A stretch of DNA of 64,000 nucleotides from Dioscorea cayenensis subsp. rotundata (GCF_009730915.1 NC_052490.1:31496625-31560624); one strand, 5' to 3'; positions 47,418-60,183 are shown, numbered from the stretch's first letter. Numbers and translations are program-made. Notes: generated from the sequence alone by a model not told the origin.

Positions 47418-47796
47418 CCCTCTTCAGCTTCTCTTCTTCTTCAAACCCTAGAAACCCTAACCTCCAAGTCCTCCTTGACCTCAGTAATGATACCCGAGTC
47501 GCTGTGGCTTCTGAAACCGTCCTTGTGCGCGCGTGATCGAAGGTTTTGGGCGGTGGAATGGAGATCGAGGGCGGTGGACAAAGGGAGAGAGGGAGGGTTT
47601 GGAGGAGATGAAGGTGGTGCTGGCGTTGATGGCTCGTTGCGTTCCCGCCTCTAAAAGGAAGCAGTATCTCTTTCTCTTTGCCGATTTTTCTTGAAGCCCT
47701 AGCTTTGAGGCTCACACGTTTGGCTCTGTTGGTTCTTGTGTTGAATATCCATTTCGCGCATGTGGATAAATACGAATTATTTATTTATTTATTTAT
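47418..47796. promoter_or_regulatory. PP1 upstream region with telo-box-like words
   Basis: AAACCCTAGAAACCCTAACC lies at 47444-47463, within the likely leader of the minus-strand PP1 gene. Such telo-boxes are common near transcription starts of plant housekeeping genes. A short GC-richer zone runs to about 47700, then (ATTT)n. Confidence 0.45.
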
Positions 47797-48016
47797 TGTG
47801 TAATTTTATTATTATTTTTTTTTTTTTGAAAAAGTGGATAAACCACAATGCATTAGAAAGGAAAAAGAAAGTCTACCCCACAAAAAGGGGGAAGAAACAA
47901 AAGCAACCACCAGGAGTGGAAGAACAACAACACAAAAAAAAAACGAAAACAAAACACAAAGCAGGGGTTCCCAGAGGAAGGGGGGATCCAAAAGGAACCC
48001 GACTACAACAACCAGA

Positions 48017-49110
48017 CTACTCTCCCTGGGCGGGCGGCCGCGCCGCCTGGAAGGCCAACTCGTCATCTGCAGAGGTAAGGAACTCCAGGCTCCTCTTGAT
48101 TTTAGAAACTGGATCCTCCAATTTAGCTCTCTTAGCCTCCCAGATCGCTAAAAAAACCACGGAATCGACAGAATGATCAATTTTTATAATAACAGAGGCA
48201 AGCGACATAAAAGTAGAATTGAAAATGCGAGCATTTCGTTCAAGCCAAATACACCAAGAGATCGCCTTAACAAGTAAGTCCCAAAAATAACACAAAGGTT
48301 TAGGTCCACTCCTCCTCCAGGTTGCCCCGGAGGTCCTTAAGACTTCTCGGTGGCATCCGGTCACCGAAGAGCCTGCCAAAATAACCCCAAATAGCAGAAG
48401 CCACTGGGCAGTGAATAAGGAGGTGATCATTAGTCTCAATTGCAGAACAACACATCACACAAGTGGGACGTAGGGAAGAACATTACAGTGACGCAGAGGC
48501 TAAGTTATCCAAAGTTAGGATTTTGTTATCCCAAGCCGACCCGATTGAAAAATGTTAACTTTTTGGGGCAACAACCCTTAAGGATGATAGGAGTAATTTG
48601 ACAGCGAATTCCCCCATCATTCAAAAAATTGTAGAAGGTTTTGACTGAGAATTTGCCATTCGATGTGAGCTTCCACCTTTTCTCATCGTGCTCAGAAGAT
48701 GATTGAACATTAAAAAGGTTGGGAAGCAAATGCAAAGGTGGTAAAGACTCAGAGGGGGTCAAAGCAAGCCTACTGATCATCTCCCTGACTGACATATCCT
48801 TGTTGAGCGAACAATGGAAGAGAAGTAGCCAGGTGTTTGCTGGTGAATTTTCTTCCAACCAATTGTCTAGCCAGAAGAGAGTGGACGATCCATTGTGAAT
48901 GACAGAGCTAAGGTTAGATCTGAAAGCTGGAAGGATGTGAAGGATACCATTCCAAAAGAACGAACGACGCCTACACTGTTTGTGATGTAGATTCCACATT
49001 GGGCTTCTTTTAAAGTAATTCTCGCGAATAATTTTTTCCCCGCACCATCGGGAGCCCAGTGCAATCTTCCACCACCATTTACCCAAAAGAGCATAAATGA
49101 AGGCTTGCAA
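48017..49110 (-). pseudogene. LINE ORF2 C-terminal part (zf-RVT region), frameshifted
   Basis: Two frames carry the region after the reverse transcriptase. 49110-48526 includes GKWWWKIALGSRWCGEKIIR, STLFWLDNWLEENSPANTW and KRWKLTSNGKFSVKTFYNFL. 48439-48017 includes AISWCIWLERNARIFN. Both are typical of plant L1 ORF2 C-termini with the zf-RVT domain, which is split near 48440-48525. No RNase H domain is seen. Confidence 0.8.
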
Positions 49111-49131
49111 ATTTAGAATTCCCCACCCCCC

Positions 49132-49967
49132 TTAATCTCTGGCACGACACAAACGTGCCCAGCTGACCAGACAAACTTTACGATGGGAGGTGTCAGGCCC
49201 AGACCAAAGGAAGTCCCTTCTGATATTATTTATCCTTTTAATAACCCAAGAAGGTAACTTGAAGATGGACATCCAATAGTTGGGGATCGATGTTAGCACC
49301 GAGTTAAGCAGGGTAAGTCGACCGCCAAAGGAAAGCAGCTTGGATTTCCAGGAGGCGAGCCTCCCACGAATTTTACTAAGGAGACCGTCCCAATCTTGTT
49401 TTCTAGGTCTCCCCCCAGAGATAGGGATCCCTAAGTAAGTAAGTGGGAGAGATCCGGCAGAACAATGGATAGTCTTAGTGAGGGAGACATCTGGCAAGAG
49501 ATTCTTATGAGAGGAAAATAAACAGGTTTTATCAGAATTAACCCGAAGCCCTGTTAGCCCCTCAAAGATATACAGAATTAGCTTAATAATGCGGAGATCC
49601 TCCCCCCCCCTCCAGTCGTGAGGATAAGGAGGTCATCGGCATATTGAAGATGACACATCTTGACACCGGAAGCACCTAATGCCACCCCATGGAGAATACC
49701 CGAATTAAGTGCATTATTAATTATGGTGCTAAGGACATCGGAAACCAAGACGAAAAGGAGAGGGGAAAGAGGATCCCCCTGCCTTAGTCCCCTTCTGTAT
49801 CTAACATAACCGCTTTGACATCCATTGATTAGGAATTTTGCTTTGGAAGATCTTAGAATAGAGTGCACCCAACCAATCCAACGGTCACTAAAGCCTCTGG
49901 CACTCAGAAGCTCTAGTAAACTATCCCAGTTGACCGTGTCGAAGGCCTTAGCAAAATCAACTTTGAG
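49132..49967 (-). pseudogene. LINE reverse transcriptase core, frameshifted
   Basis: In gene order, VDFAKAFDTVNWDSLLELL comes first, then RGLRQGDPLSPLLFVLVSDV, the catalytic YADD (in LQYADDLLILTT) and, in another frame, LPLTYLGIPISGGRPRKQDW and SWKSKLLSFGGRLTLLNSVL. These are reverse transcriptase motifs in family order. The frame is lost at a C8 homopolymer near 49602-49610, just after YADD, and again near 49500. The 5' side is cut by the gap. Confidence 0.9.
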
Positions 49968-50967
49968 NNNNNNNNNNNNNNNNNNNNNNNNNNNNNNNNN
50001 NNNNNNNNNNNNNNNNNNNNNNNNNNNNNNNNNNNNNNNNNNNNNNNNNNNNNNNNNNNNNNNNNNNNNNNNNNNNNNNNNNNNNNNNNNNNNNNNNNNN
50101 NNNNNNNNNNNNNNNNNNNNNNNNNNNNNNNNNNNNNNNNNNNNNNNNNNNNNNNNNNNNNNNNNNNNNNNNNNNNNNNNNNNNNNNNNNNNNNNNNNNN
50201 NNNNNNNNNNNNNNNNNNNNNNNNNNNNNNNNNNNNNNNNNNNNNNNNNNNNNNNNNNNNNNNNNNNNNNNNNNNNNNNNNNNNNNNNNNNNNNNNNNNN
50301 NNNNNNNNNNNNNNNNNNNNNNNNNNNNNNNNNNNNNNNNNNNNNNNNNNNNNNNNNNNNNNNNNNNNNNNNNNNNNNNNNNNNNNNNNNNNNNNNNNNN
50401 NNNNNNNNNNNNNNNNNNNNNNNNNNNNNNNNNNNNNNNNNNNNNNNNNNNNNNNNNNNNNNNNNNNNNNNNNNNNNNNNNNNNNNNNNNNNNNNNNNNN
50501 NNNNNNNNNNNNNNNNNNNNNNNNNNNNNNNNNNNNNNNNNNNNNNNNNNNNNNNNNNNNNNNNNNNNNNNNNNNNNNNNNNNNNNNNNNNNNNNNNNNN
50601 NNNNNNNNNNNNNNNNNNNNNNNNNNNNNNNNNNNNNNNNNNNNNNNNNNNNNNNNNNNNNNNNNNNNNNNNNNNNNNNNNNNNNNNNNNNNNNNNNNNN
50701 NNNNNNNNNNNNNNNNNNNNNNNNNNNNNNNNNNNNNNNNNNNNNNNNNNNNNNNNNNNNNNNNNNNNNNNNNNNNNNNNNNNNNNNNNNNNNNNNNNNN
50801 NNNNNNNNNNNNNNNNNNNNNNNNNNNNNNNNNNNNNNNNNNNNNNNNNNNNNNNNNNNNNNNNNNNNNNNNNNNNNNNNNNNNNNNNNNNNNNNNNNNN
50901 NNNNNNNNNNNNNNNNNNNNNNNNNNNNNNNNNNNNNNNNNNNNNNNNNNNNNNNNNNNNNNNNNNN
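49968..50967. other. Assembly gap of exactly 1000 N
   Basis: The round length shows a placeholder, so the true size is unknown. Open frames that run through it are artefacts. It lies inside the LINE. Confidence 0.98.
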
Positions 50968-51351
50968 GGGTAGGAAGCCTTGTTTAGGGTACACAGTATC
51001 TTGCTTTTTCTCATTACTTGAGGCTCGTTTTTGACGTCGTGAAGTGGAGATTTCCCAACCATCACGCTGATCGGAGTCAGCCAACAGCGATGAGTCAGAG
51101 ACCTCCTCCCTACCCGTCGGACCTTGACGGGGGCTAACCACCTCCGTGAAGGAAGTATCAGCTCTAGTGAAGTTTTGAGGAGCAACCGTGTGAGAGCCTC
51201 CGCCCTCGCGGGAGGGGCTCAGTTGACGGACCCGGCCAAAGTTTTTTCTAGCTCTTCCTCCTCGTCGGCCAGCGTTAAAACCAAATCTTCTCCCATCCCT
51301 CCTCCCCCCAAGGAGATCATCATGTAAAGAGTCACTCACCATTATTGACAA
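50968..51351 (-). pseudogene. LINE ORF1 N-terminal part, cut by the gap
   Basis: The frame MSIMVSDSLHDDLLGGRRDG continues with Arg/Gly-rich and Ser/Arg-rich stretches, a basic style fitting the nucleic-acid-binding ORF1 protein of plant L1 elements. Two other frames overlap. A GC-rich leader with the repeated word CCCCGCAGCTCACC lies at 51376-51430. Confidence 0.6.
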
Positions 51352-51464
51352 GAGCAGAACGCTGATACCGCCGATCCCCGCAGCTCACCGCCGACCGCCT
51401 GCTTCCGTCATCCCCGCAGCTCACCACCTCTGGTACCCATATTTCAAATTTTCATGTGTAATTT

Positions 51465-53326
51465 ATTGTGGCCTTAATTTAGAATTCCCCTTGTTTTGGT
51501 TACTGGCTTTTTTTTCCAAAATTATAACATGATCAAGAAATAATCTACAAAGATTTCCGAAAAAAATAAAAAAATAATCTACAAACATTTTTTTTTACAA
51601 ATATTTTTTTTATTATTAAATTTGTATATACTTATAACAAAACATTTCTAAAATTTTTTAATTATTTTTTTTACAAAGTCAAATATATCTTTTTTGATGA
51701 TGCAAACATGTGAGAGAATACTGTTCTTATGATAAAAGATCCACACTAAAATTAACAAATAATATTTTTATAAATAGCATTCGTTTTAAAGCACAATATA
51801 TGAATAATATTCATTAACAATTATGTACTGTGGAAGCAAGGTTTCAAATCATTGCGAGTTACCATATTATTGGTGGTTTTTTAAATTTATGCACAATTAA
51901 AAAAATGACACTTATCAGACTTTTTAATTTTTTTAATATATATTCATTTTCTGAGGTGTTAAAGCATGGTATTGAATATATAATCTAATGCTTATAGCGC
52001 CCTTTGTTTTGTGTGGTCAGCCTATGACTTCAAATGTAGTTGTAGTATATGGTACTTCACGTAAAGCGCTCAACACATTCAAGGAATTCCCATGAACTCT
52101 TGGTACTTGATGTATCAAATTCAAACTTAAGCAAATCAAACTTAGAATTCTACCTAAGTGAAGTTGTATTAGAAACTCAGGGCTCTCTAAGTAATATAGA
52201 TGTAGTCATGAGAAGAGACGAAGATGATGACCTCTTCACTGCCTGATTTATATATTTCATTTTAAAGCCTTATACACACATATGTATTCTTGTAAAGCCT
52301 TTTTAAAAGTAAAGCTTCTTTTTGGTTGTGGTAGCTGAACACCACCGCCACCATTCTTAAATACTTTAAAATTTTTATTTTATTAAATATATTTATTAGT
52401 TGTATGCATAAAACAATTATATATATAAAATTATTTTATAAATAATTAAAAATTCAAAATGTGAATATATATATACACGTATGACAAATGTCGACAAAAT
52501 ATAACCCTCAACCATTAGTATGAGAGGGAGTTTAAACCTCAACTTTTTCTCATTTGGAAGAAAAATAAGTTACCACTTTTTTTTATCAAGCAGAAATGTT
52601 GTGTTTTAGCCTCAACGTTTATGCTTGTTTATAATACTTTAAATACCATTTTTGCTTTTTTACCCATTCATTTAATTAACGTAGCTCTAATTTTATTTTG
52701 TTATGTACTGAACATGATTTTTAAGTAATTGTCTGGCTCTATCAACAAGGAGCACACTCAACCACCACGCGCCCACCTATTGCATTGTGGGGGAGTCGAA
52801 CTTACCTTTTACCCAAACAAAAGAAATTAAATGTTACTGGATTAATCACTCTTTAGTCCCCCACCAAAATGTATTTATGTATTTTTTTTTTTAGTCTAAG
52901 CGTGGTTTATCCTAATTTTTTCAAAAAATAAAAATAAAAATAAATTAAACTAAAATAAATAAATAAAATAATCTTTGTGGTTCATTAAAAAAAAAAGTTA
53001 TTGTTTTTAAAAAAGAATCTTTGTGGTTCATTTTTATCATATAAAGTATAAACTTTACATTGAATATTTTAATGCTATAAGAATGGACTGAATATGAGGA
53101 CAATTTAAATGTATCATTGGAGTAACATGAATCACCAGTACCCACATTTGCGGTGCGTGTCCGCAGGGTACCATGTTTTGTTTGCGTTCTTAGCTCCTGA
53201 ACTGACACGCCACACGACCTCTTTCTCGCTTTGCCCATACTTGACAACAACTTCATAAAAGACTGAATAAACCTCAAGAATTAATCTCATTACAAATGAT
53301 GTAGTTCACCGTAACTTTCTCTACTA
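51465..53326. other. AT-rich intergenic DNA
   Basis: Mostly simple AT-rich sequence. A 65-codon plus-strand frame at 52049-52246 (with NSNLSKSNLEFYLSEVVLET) weakly recalls the C-terminal dimerisation region of hAT transposases, but is too short to call. GAATCTTTGTGGTTCATT-like words at about 52970 and 53015 form a short direct repeat. Confidence 0.4.
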
Positions 53327-53347
53327 ATGTGTTATTTTAATATCAAT

Positions 53348-56235
53348 ATGAATAAGCCAATCAGCAGTATGTGGTTTAGCCTTCTTTTGGTATTAGTTCT
53401 TCAGAATTGCAGGGTCATTAGCTCAAGCTCTGCATATTTGGTTGGTCTTGGAAGCTATGATATAACTGGACCTGCAGCTGATGTTAATATGATGGGGTAT
53501 GCCAACTCTGATCAGATTGCTGCTGGAGTTCATTTCAGGCTGCAGGCTCGCACATTCATCGTAGCAGAGCCCGGCGGAAACCGTGTTTTGTTTGTCAATC
53601 TTGATGCATGTATGGCATCTCAACTTGTCACCATTAAAGTCATTGAAAGGCTGAAATCAAGGTATATATGAATTTTACCTTTCAGTAGGTCTGCTATACA
53701 TATGTATATGTAGAAGATAATTTTAATTTTTGCTTAATTTTTTTACAGATATGGAGACTTGTACGGTGAGCAGAATGTGGCTATCAGTGGAATTCATACT
53801 CATTCTGGTCCTGGAGGTTATCTTCAGTATGTTGTATATATTGTAACATCCCTTGGATTTGTACCTCAGTCATTTGATGCCATTGTTGATGGCATTGAGC
53901 AGAGCATTATACAAGCTCATGAGAATCTTCGTCCAGGGACGATATTTGTGAATAGGGGTAAGGAAAATTCTTATTGAATTGTGGTTACTGAAGTGGTGTT
54001 CTTTTAAGTGTACTTGAACATTTGTTTTCAGGAGAGCTTTTGGATGCTGGCATTAATCGAAGTCCTAGTGCTTACTTGAATAATCCTGCTGAAGAGAGGA
54101 GTCAGTATAAGTACAATGTTGATAAAAACATGACCTTGTTGAAGTTTGTAGATGATGAATGGGGTCCAGTAGGTAGTTTCAATTGGTTTGCTACTCATGG
54201 AACATCGATGGGTCGAACGAACTCTTTAATTAGCGGTGATAACAAAGGCGCTGCAGCACGATTCATGGAGGACTGGGCTAAACAAATGAGTAATCCTGAA
54301 CAGATTGATAACTCACATGCTCATAGAATTTCTGGTACTTGTTACTTTGTGTTATAGATTCATTGTTTTATTTTCTCTGAATTTAAACTTCATAAGCACT
54401 TGCAGAAAGTGAAATGAGGCTGCTTGCATCTTCATTTGAGGCATGTGGGGGAAGCCATTCAACAAAACCATTGAGTATCAGAAAATCATTTATGCAGGGC
54501 AACAAATCAAAACCACAATTTGTATCTGCATTTTGCCAGACAAATTGTGGTGATGTCAGTCCAAATGTTCTTGGACCATTCTGCACAGACACTGGCCTAC
54601 CTTGTGATTTCAATCAGAGCACTTGCAATGGAAAGAATGAACTATGTTATGGCCGTGGCCCAGGGTAATTAACAGTCTAATCTCTTGGTTACAATTTCTG
54701 AATATAGTGAGCTTTTTATAGTTTGGTCCATGAATCAGTTATCCAGATGAGTTTGAGAGTACACGAATCATCGGTGAGAAGCAATATAACAAAGCTGTGG
54801 ATCTCTTCAATACGGCAACAGAGGAAGTTAAAGGGAAGGTTGATTACCGTCACACTTACATTAACATGTCAAGTATTTCAGTAAGTGATGGAGGTGCAGA
54901 AGTGGCAAGAACATGCCCAGCAGCAATGGGGTTTGCCTTTGCTGCAGGAACTACAGATGGCCCAGGAGCTTTTGATTTTAAGCAAGGGGACAATAAGGTT
55001 GATTAAATACTTTGAATGTTAATCTTTTTTTGTATATTAATTGTTATAGTACATCTTGATGTTTTAATCAGGGTAATACTTTCTGGAAATTGGTGAGGGA
55101 TTTCCTGAAAACACCAGGTCAGGAACAAGTGAATTGCCAAAAACCAAAGCCAATTTTGATCGACACTGGTGAAATGACTGAACCATATGCATGGGCGGTA
55201 AGCAAATGCACTGATGATGCATAATTTGATTTACATACATCATAATATTCAGCATGCATTGATTGTTTTTCTTTTACAGCCCTCAATACTGCCAATTCAG
55301 ATAATTCGTATTGGACAAGTAGTCATTCTTTGTGTGCCTGGAGGTATCTATCTTTATCTGTGCTGTTTATTTATGATCAATTTAGAGTTTATGTGCATGC
55401 ATACACAGATTGTGCTTGCATTTTTTTGACATAGAATTCACTACGATGGCTGGGAGGCGTCTTCGTGATGCTGTAAAAACTGTGCTTACTAATGCTGGAC
55501 ATGGACAATTTGATGATAATGTGCATGTTGTTATTGCTGGTTTAACAAACTCATACTCTCAATATGTGACCACCTTTGAGGAGTACCAAATTCAACGATA
55601 CGAGGTTCGCCTAAAACTTTACAAACGACTTCGTATTAGATTTATTTCTAATCAGTAATCAAAGCTCATTGATTAAATAATTCTAGGGAGCATCCACATT
55701 GTATGGCCCTCACACACTGAGTGCATACATTCAAGAATTCAGCAATTTGACTTCAGCATTAGTAACTGGTCAGGACATTCCTGCAGGACCAAAACCTCCA
55801 GACCTTCTGAGCAAACAAATAAGCCTGTTGCCTCCTGTTGTTATCGACACAACTCCGGCAGGTGTAAATTTCGGTGATGTTAGCACCGATGTACCCAAGA
55901 ATTCTACCTTTAAGCGCCGCGAAATGGTGTCAGCCACATTCTGGTCTGCTTGTCCAAGGAATGATCTTATGACTGGAGGAACATTTTCACTTGTGGAGAT
56001 TTTGAATGGACAGAATACTTGGGTCCCTGCTTATGATGATGATGATTTCTGCCTGCGTTTTATATGGTCAAGGCCTCATAATCTTAGTTCTCAAAGCCAT
56101 GCAACAATTGAATGGAGAATTCCTCAAACTGCAGTTTCAGGAGTTCATAGGCTAAGGCATTTTGGTGCTTCAAAAAATATTACTGGTTTGGTTAGCCATT
56201 TCACTGGTGCTTCAACTGCATTTATTGTTGGTTAA
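53348..56235 (+). CDS. Neutral ceramidase
   Basis: Nine exons join in frame: 53348-53661, 53749-53957, 54032-54334, 54406-54664, 54739-54997, 55072-55197, 55280-55343, 55435-55604 and 55687-56235. They encode 750 residues, close to plant family size. An N-terminal hydrophobic segment (MWFSLLLVLVLQNC) is a secretory signal; an ATG seven codons upstream (53327) is an alternative. The mature part opens YLVGLGSYDITGPAADV. Zinc ligands are expected at H121 and H123 (IHTHSGPGG) and in WFATHGTSM. The nucleophile is Ser327 in NCGDVSPN, the family signature. The enzyme cleaves ceramide to sphingosine and fatty acid in the secretory pathway. The C-terminal domain ends HFTGASTAFIVG. All frames are intact and splice sites canonical. 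In plants it affects ceramide turnover and oxidative-stress or disease-linked cell death (family knowledge). Confidence 0.96.
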
Positions 56236-57112
56236 AGGATTTGAGTATTGTGAGTATATGCATTATATAATATTTTATCTAAAGTAAAGGTATATAATCA
56301 ATCTTCTCTATTACCCTGTTCCTCAGAGAATGGAAGTTACTATTTTTTAGTATAGAAAGCTGAGGATAATTCACATTAAAAAAATTTAGCCAAATCACAA
56401 CTCTTTCATTGCAACCATTTAAAGACAAATTTATAAGTTTTCATAAAAATCACAACCATTGTTGGATGAAATTTTTTTATTTTTTATATTTAAAAAAAAT
56501 ATTTACAAGTCACTGCATACGCACCCTATTTACATCTCCCCATTCAATTAATTTTTTTTTAAATAAAAATAAAATATTTTAACTGTTCAGTTATTTGAAA
56601 AAAAGATTTTTAAATCTTTGGTCCTGTGTACATAAAAATAAAACATAAGACGAATTTAGTCTCTTCAAATTGTTTATTTATATTAGACCATGGTATTGGA
56701 TTAGAGGCCATGGTTTAGCCATCTAAACCATGGAATGAGCTTGCCTCACCCTCCCAACACAACTTTCACAAAAAGAAAAGGAAAGAGATAAGACTTCACC
56801 TAATCCTCAACCCACTCTAGAGATCACCATAGCTTCAATCAGATCTTAAGCAATCATTTTGGTTTTCCTTTCTGAACATCAATCATGTAACTAGCTGTTT
56901 TTTTTTTGGGTTAATCTGCTTGGAATAATTAGTGGTTACAAAAGATAAAAGCTAAGTAGCAGTTGTACTTACTTAAATTAAAGGATTAGAGATGAATTAC
57001 TGATAATTAATAATTATATATCTTTATTATAATCCACATGCTTATAAGCATGCTTATCACGCAATGGATTGACAATAAGTATCAAACATAAGCACACCCA
57101 TATATATCTATG
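56236..57112. other. Ceramidase 3' region and intergenic DNA
   Basis: The ceramidase 3' untranslated region and AT-rich sequence. CCATGG-type palindromic words cluster at 56689-56733 (three copies of ACCATGG or GGCCATGG). No gene is seen. Confidence 0.4.
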
Positions 57113-57120
57113 AACCTAAT

Positions 57121-57359
57121 TTTTTTTTTTTCTTGCCAAGATGAGCGATCTAGCCGTTAAGAAAGGTAGGGGCATGCACAAACCTCAACAGAGCAAGTGG
57201 GAGTGAGACCCTCATACATATAGGCACTGAGACCACCCACACACCACCACTACTCACACTTCTAGAGATGTGCCCTCACCCAAGATTCGAACTCTCACCA
57301 CTTGTGAAAAATTTTATTGGGGACGCGGCTACTAATAGACCACTTGATCGTTGGTTATA
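57121..57359 (-). mobile_element. Complete SINE (239 bp) with TSD
   Basis: AACCTAAT flanks it at 57113-57120 and 57360-57367. On the minus strand it starts with a tRNA-like head whose B-box word GAGTTCGAATC lies near 57290 and A-box-like TGGTCTATTAGTAGC near 57330-57345. It ends in an A-run (T-run at the left). The body is shared with the 19.2-kb and 28.6-kb copies, and this is the longest of the three. Confidence 0.88.
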
Positions 57360-57419
57360 AACCTAATTTTATTGATCAAAGTATTGATGTTGACCTTGGA
57401 AGAAATTGGCTTTATATGG

Positions 57420-57690
57420 ATCTTTACAATAAAGAAGGATAAGTCTCGGGTTTAGAGTCCAGGGCTCCTTCTTGCAGCTTAAGAAGGTATGTTCTTCCAG
57501 AGAGCGTCATTCATCTACTAGACTGCTTTTTCTTTACTGTCGTTGTTTCTATGTTGTTTGCTTCTTTCATTTTTACCTTACCTCTGGTGAGAATTTTTGT
57601 CGCTTCTCTCTCGTACTGTTTGTTTGTCTGTTTTTTTCAATAAAGTTGTGTTTATCCACTTTCATATATATATATATATATTAAAAAAAA
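57420..57690 (+). mobile_element. 5'-truncated LINE 3' end
   Basis: TTTTTTTCAATAAAGTTGTG followed by TTTATCCACTTTC and a (TA)n plus A-run is the plus-strand form of the tail seen at 47.8 kb. The T-rich upstream part fits a LINE 3' untranslated region. It contains no reverse transcriptase coding. Confidence 0.65.
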
Positions 57691-59710
57691 AAAGAAAAAG
57701 GGATGAGGCTCCCTTTAACTATTTCCCTGATGTAAGCTTGGATTAATTAGCTTTGTAGTTCATTCTAGTCAAAGAAAAAAACAAAGACAAGAGGTTGGCT
57801 TGACACAGAGCTAGCTAGCTTAGAATGGAAATAATTTGGTCTTGTTGGTGAGAAGCATGAATTAGATGAGGAAAATCATTGTTTCATGTTGAATTAAAGA
57901 TAACTCCATACAAACATTTGTTGGGTTGTTTGATCTTGATTATGACTTCTAAGAATGAGTCCTAAATAAGGAAGAGGAGTAATCAATTGTTTTAATTATG
58001 TTTCATCTACAACCTACCACATTTTGAAAATTATATACACTTTGGTATTTGGAATCATACATGTTAGATTGTAGCAAAGGCAAGTGTCAATTCCATGATA
58101 AATAAGTTTTTGCCTTCTTTAAAGTAGATTAAACTACCTTCTAGAAAGAGAAAAAGTACATTAAGAAATGAAGAAATTTATCTCCAATGGTTGTAGAGAG
58201 TGGAATGCAGGATAATAGAAGTTACATAAAAGGAAAACGCACGACATACAAGGTCATAGTTCACAATGGTTCTTTGAATTTCTAGTTGGGGGTTTAAGAA
58301 ATGTTAACAGGTGTAAACCATATCCCACAAAGTGGTCCATTAAGAAACAATGTACTGATAAATGAAAACAAGATAATATTAACAAATAACTCATAGAATG
58401 AGAGTTTATGGAGAACACTTGAAACCATGTGATTAATGTTTGCTTCCAGTCATAACATGATCTCATACTTATCAAAACTTCTCTCGTTTACCTATAGAAT
58501 TTATTGAATCTGTTTGGTATTTTTCTTTAATAAAATGAATAATTTATAATTTATTAAAAAAAAACACATTATAGTAACTGCGATATTTGACAACAAATAA
58601 TTAACAAATGATAAAAACTAAATAAAAAAATCAAAATCAAAATCAAACCAAGGTACGGAAAAGACATTGACGAGTAACAAAACATTCATAAAAAAAAAAA
58701 AAGGATTGACAGCTAAAAATAAAAAAAACAAATAGGGTTAGGATACTAGTATAGACGGTGTTAGTAATATCTATGTGTCACAGGTTAGGGGTTACTGGGT
58801 TTGGTAGTGCATCAGGGGGGTTGCTAGGCTTGGCAGTGCATCAGGATTATTGTTTTCAGAGGTCATGAAATTGAGGTTACGCTTGATAGTTTTTTTTTTT
58901 TTTTTACATTATTTAATTTTTATTTATTATTATTTTAAAATGTGATCAAGTCCCTTGTGAGATTCAAACCTTTTATTTTTAATCTTGAAATTTAAATTGT
59001 GAGGGAAATGAAATACAAACTGCCCTATTGCAAAGGTGGTATTTAACATTATTTCTTTCCATTAGTTTATTGTCTTATTTTGACTTATAATTTATAATGA
59101 TACATCAAAATTTTTATTTTTATTTTAGGAAAAATTGCATAAAATTATTTTAGCTTACTTGTTTTAGGGAAATTTTTTTTTGTTTTTATGCTAGTTTTTT
59201 TATTCATTCCAGTATGATGGATGTTTAGTTTTTAAATATCCTGCTATGCACTCCCCCTTGTCTTTTTTATTTTTTTACCTTTTTTTCAATAAAGTAGTTT
59301 ATCTATAATTATAAATATATATAGATATATTAATATTTGCTATGCGTATCAAGAAAAGGGGAAAAATTAGTGTCAAGCTAAAAGCCATTTTAATTGGAAG
59401 TCATCTCTCCTGATTCTGGAACGAGAGAATACCCCTGGTTCTAGTTTATTAAAACTTAGCATGTGTCCCCAAATCATAATAGAGAAATAATAATAATAAT
59501 ATCATATATGATATGTGTCAAAATATAATAGGTTGAAACCAGAGAATACTCTAGTTGAAAGCAAAATGATTTTTTTTTTTTTTAATTGAGTGGTCACCGT
59601 GGGGCTATATTATGTCATATTTTTCTTTTACTTCCCAAGATTTTGATACCAAATCAAATGATTAAAAATTAAAAATTAAGCAAATCTACAAAATCCTATA
59701 TAACTATTTA
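57691..59710. other. AT-rich intergenic DNA
   Basis: A two-copy repeat of about 28 bp with TTGGTAGTGCATCAGG lies at 58790-58850. Another LINE tail relic (TTTTTTCAATAAAGTAGTTT) lies near 59280-59310 on the plus strand. No gene is seen. Confidence 0.45.
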
Positions 59711-59920
59711 CTCCGTCCACATTATTGTCATTAGTTACTATTTTTATTGAGTGAAGTTTGTCAAATTAATTAATTAATAGCATTAGTGGACTTTGCTCGC
59801 TATTTTTTTTTCTCTTTGTTGGACTTGTATTTCTATCTTGTATTTCTTTAATGTGTTTTTATATACTGTTGTTTTTTTTAATTATTAAAATTTACTTTTT
59901 AATAAACATTATAGACGGAG
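59711..59920. mobile_element. Stowaway-like MITE, 210 bp
   Basis: The ends are CTCCGTCCACATTATTGTC and, reversed, CTCCGTCTATAATGTTTA. CTCCGTC is the typical terminal word of Stowaway (Tc1/Mariner-derived) MITEs. TA precedes the left end; the right side has TG, so the duplication has decayed. The interior is AT-rich and non-coding. Confidence 0.75.
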
Positions 59921-60155
59921 TGAGATTTTTCAGAATAATTAATTAAAATAATCCTATATACACATATATTCTATTGTTTTTTTCCTAACCCGCTGGACAA
60001 AGATATATTAAATAAATAAATATTATATTTATTTTTTTTAAAAATAACACAATTACCTATTTTTATGGATATAATTGTGAACCGCAATATCACTCATAAG
60101 TTAAATTTTTTAATAAAAATTTGAACTCCCACTATTTCACACACCATGTGAATTT

Positions 60156-60175
60156 ACTTTTAAGTTTTAATGCGG

Positions 60176-60183
<8 letters not shown>
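60156..60183. repeat. Left 28-bp direct repeat bordering the pararetrovirus-like insert
   Basis: This 28-bp stretch (start ACTTTTAAGTTTTAATGCGG, end CTAACTAT) recurs perfectly at 62889-62916. It brackets everything between 60184 and 62888. Confidence 0.9.

Larger units (their letters stand above)
47808..51454 (-). mobile_element. L1-type LINE retrotransposon, interrupted by the gap
   Basis: A T-run at 47810-47828 is the A-tail of a minus-strand copy, followed by the family 3' end (GTGGATAAACCACAA). TGTGTAATTT lies outside both ends (47797 and 51455), a likely target duplication. In gene order the element shows an ORF1 part (51351-50968), then the gap, then the reverse transcriptase palm and a C-terminal zinc-binding region. 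The 3' part is shifted between frames at several places, so the copy is dead. The endonuclease and the N-terminal part of reverse transcriptase are absent from the visible sequence and would lie in the gap. Confidence 0.9.

Noticed and set aside
47834..48176. Plus-strand frames of 105-138 codons near the LINE tail
   Set aside because: They lie antisense to the LINE 3' end and are Lys/Thr/Gln-rich, without features.
49578..51351. Frames of 382-535 codons across the N run
   Set aside because: They are open only because N codons contain no stops. Only the short real parts at each side are annotated.
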